DNA of 64,000 bases from Pseudomonadota bacterium. Lineage in GTDB: Bacteria > Myxococcota_A > Polyangia > Polyangiales > Polyangiaceae. How positions within the stretch are numbered: position 1 is the first letter of the stretch; each line of letters opens with the position of its first letter. Positions 63,443 to 64,000 of the stretch are shown piece after piece. Made by a program: the position numbers and the translations under genes. The stretch is from positions 1-64,000 of the forward strand of contig JAEYWK010000056.1 in NCBI GenBank assembly GCA_023431345.1. Direction: 5' to 3'. The notes under the pieces are model-generated. The model was given only the letters and a program-made list of their open reading frames with translations. It was not told where the DNA came from and did no database searches.

Positions 63443-63729
63443 GAGAGCAAGCCCGAGACCGCGGCGCTGATCGCGACATGCGCGGTGACAACGAGAGCCT
63501 GGCCAACGGGGGGCGTCGTCCGCGCCGCCGCGGCTGCACCTACTGCTCCGACGACGCAGTGCCGGTGGATTACAAAGATCCGCAGGGCCTGCGCTACTTC
63601 GTGACCGAGCGCGGCAAGATCGTGCCGCGCCGTATCTCTGGGCTCTGCGCCAAGCATCAGCGCAGCGTTCAGTTGGCCGTCAAGCGCGCGCGCAACATCG
63701 CGCTCTTGCCCTTCACCTCCAACGACTGA
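63439..63729 (+). CDS. rpsR: 30S ribosomal protein S18
   Basis: 96 residues, basic. The core RGCTYCSDDAVPVDYKDPQGLRYFVTERGKIVPRRISGLCAKHQRSVQLAVKRARNIALLPFT matches bS18. Four potential zinc ligands are present (CTYC and CAKH), so this could be a zinc-binding form; many S18 proteins lack them. The first 30 residues are an Arg-rich extension. Overlaps rpsF by 4 bp. Confidence 0.95.
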
Positions 63730-63737
63730 GGTTCCCC

Positions 63738-64000
63738 ATGGCGACTCAGATCAAGATTCTGTTGAAGACCGACGTGGCCAACCTCGGCGCCGGTGGCGAA
63801 GTGGTGAAGGTGCGTCCCGGCTTCGCGCGTAACTTCCTGTTGCCGCGCGGCTTGGCCGTCCCCGCGACCGCTGGCAATTTGGCGCGCGTCGAAGACTTGA
63901 AGCGTCAGGTCGCGTCGCAGGCCAAGGCCGAGCTCGAAGCCGCGACGGCGGCGGCGGCTCAGCTGTCGTCCGCGAGCGTCACGCTGACGCGCGCGGTCGG
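63738..64000 (+). CDS. rplI: 50S ribosomal protein L9, C-terminus cut by window edge
   Basis: First 87 codons of bL9: MATQIKILLKTDVANLGAGGEVVKVRPGFARNFLLPRGLAVPAT is the signature L9 N-terminal domain that binds 23S rRNA, followed by the start of the connecting helix. The rpsF-rpsR-rplI order is conserved. The start is 8 bp after the rpsR stop. Confidence 0.95.
   Translation, partial: MATQIKILLKTDVANLGAGGEVVKVRPGFARNFLLPRGLAVPATAGNLARVEDLKRQVASQAKAELEAATAAAAQLSSASVTLTRAV

Overview
The window is very GC-rich DNA from a myxobacterium-like member of the former Deltaproteobacteria, most plausibly Polyangiales. Pointers are C-terminal MYXO-CTERM-type sorting tails on three secreted proteins, two eukaryote-like Ser/Thr kinases, a fibro-slime lipoprotein, a large disintegrin-like cysteine-rich protein, an FG-GAP propeller lipoprotein, and a convincing sigma-54 promoter. 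Genes are dense on both strands. I saw no rRNA, tRNA, CRISPR array, insertion sequence or prophage.

Layout. 1-5.1 kb: a truncated membrane protein, a Fur/PerR regulator with a perfect 7-1-7 box on its promoter, a fibro-slime lipoprotein, a MYXO-CTERM protein, hemW and a methyltransferase. 5.1-13 kb: a zinc-ribbon membrane protein and a TetR - adaptor - RND pump - TolC efflux operon, with three 15-bp-spaced operator-like repeats upstream of tetR. 13-17 kb: two RNA-methyltransferase fusions (HEAT/THUMP-like/MTase, and RlmD-like plus a degenerate RluA domain) flanking a Nudix hydrolase. 17-26.9 kb: a sigma-54-driven MYXO-CTERM protein, a degenerate hybrid histidine kinase, galE, a FAH-family hydrolase, a LuxR-type regulator, and a YhaO/YhaN-like nuclease-ATPase pair.

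26.9-38.4 kb is an envelope block: the 1201-residue cysteine-rich protein, a barrel/TSP3/AMIN-like protein, a Ser/Thr kinase, a TPR protein with two membrane segments, a seven-repeat FG-GAP lipoprotein and a FAD dehydrogenase, the last three joined by one-base overlaps. 38.5-43.7 kb: homodimeric pyruvate dehydrogenase aceE, mutY and a TPR-like protein. 44-50.8 kb: a complex I operon nuoA-B-C-D-G-H-I without nuoE/nuoF and without nuoJ-N, with a shortened NuoG and a NuoH enlarged by about 150 residues. 51-57.7 kb: gatB-lipA, a TerB-like protein, and a 2-oxoacid dehydrogenase operon (E1 alpha, E1 beta, E2) whose E2 would need LipA's product. 57.9-60.4 kb: a second TPR/two-membrane-segment protein next to a second kinase, a paralogue of the 32-35 kb pair. 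60.5-64 kb: prs, bL25, pth, rpsF, rpsR and a truncated rplI.

The items most worth following up are the MTase/dead-RluA fusion, the altered complex I (NuoH insert, missing NuoEF), the kinase/TPR-two-TM paralogous modules, a family of intergenic inverted-repeat elements in three places, and the sigma-54 promoter with an activator-like inverted repeat.
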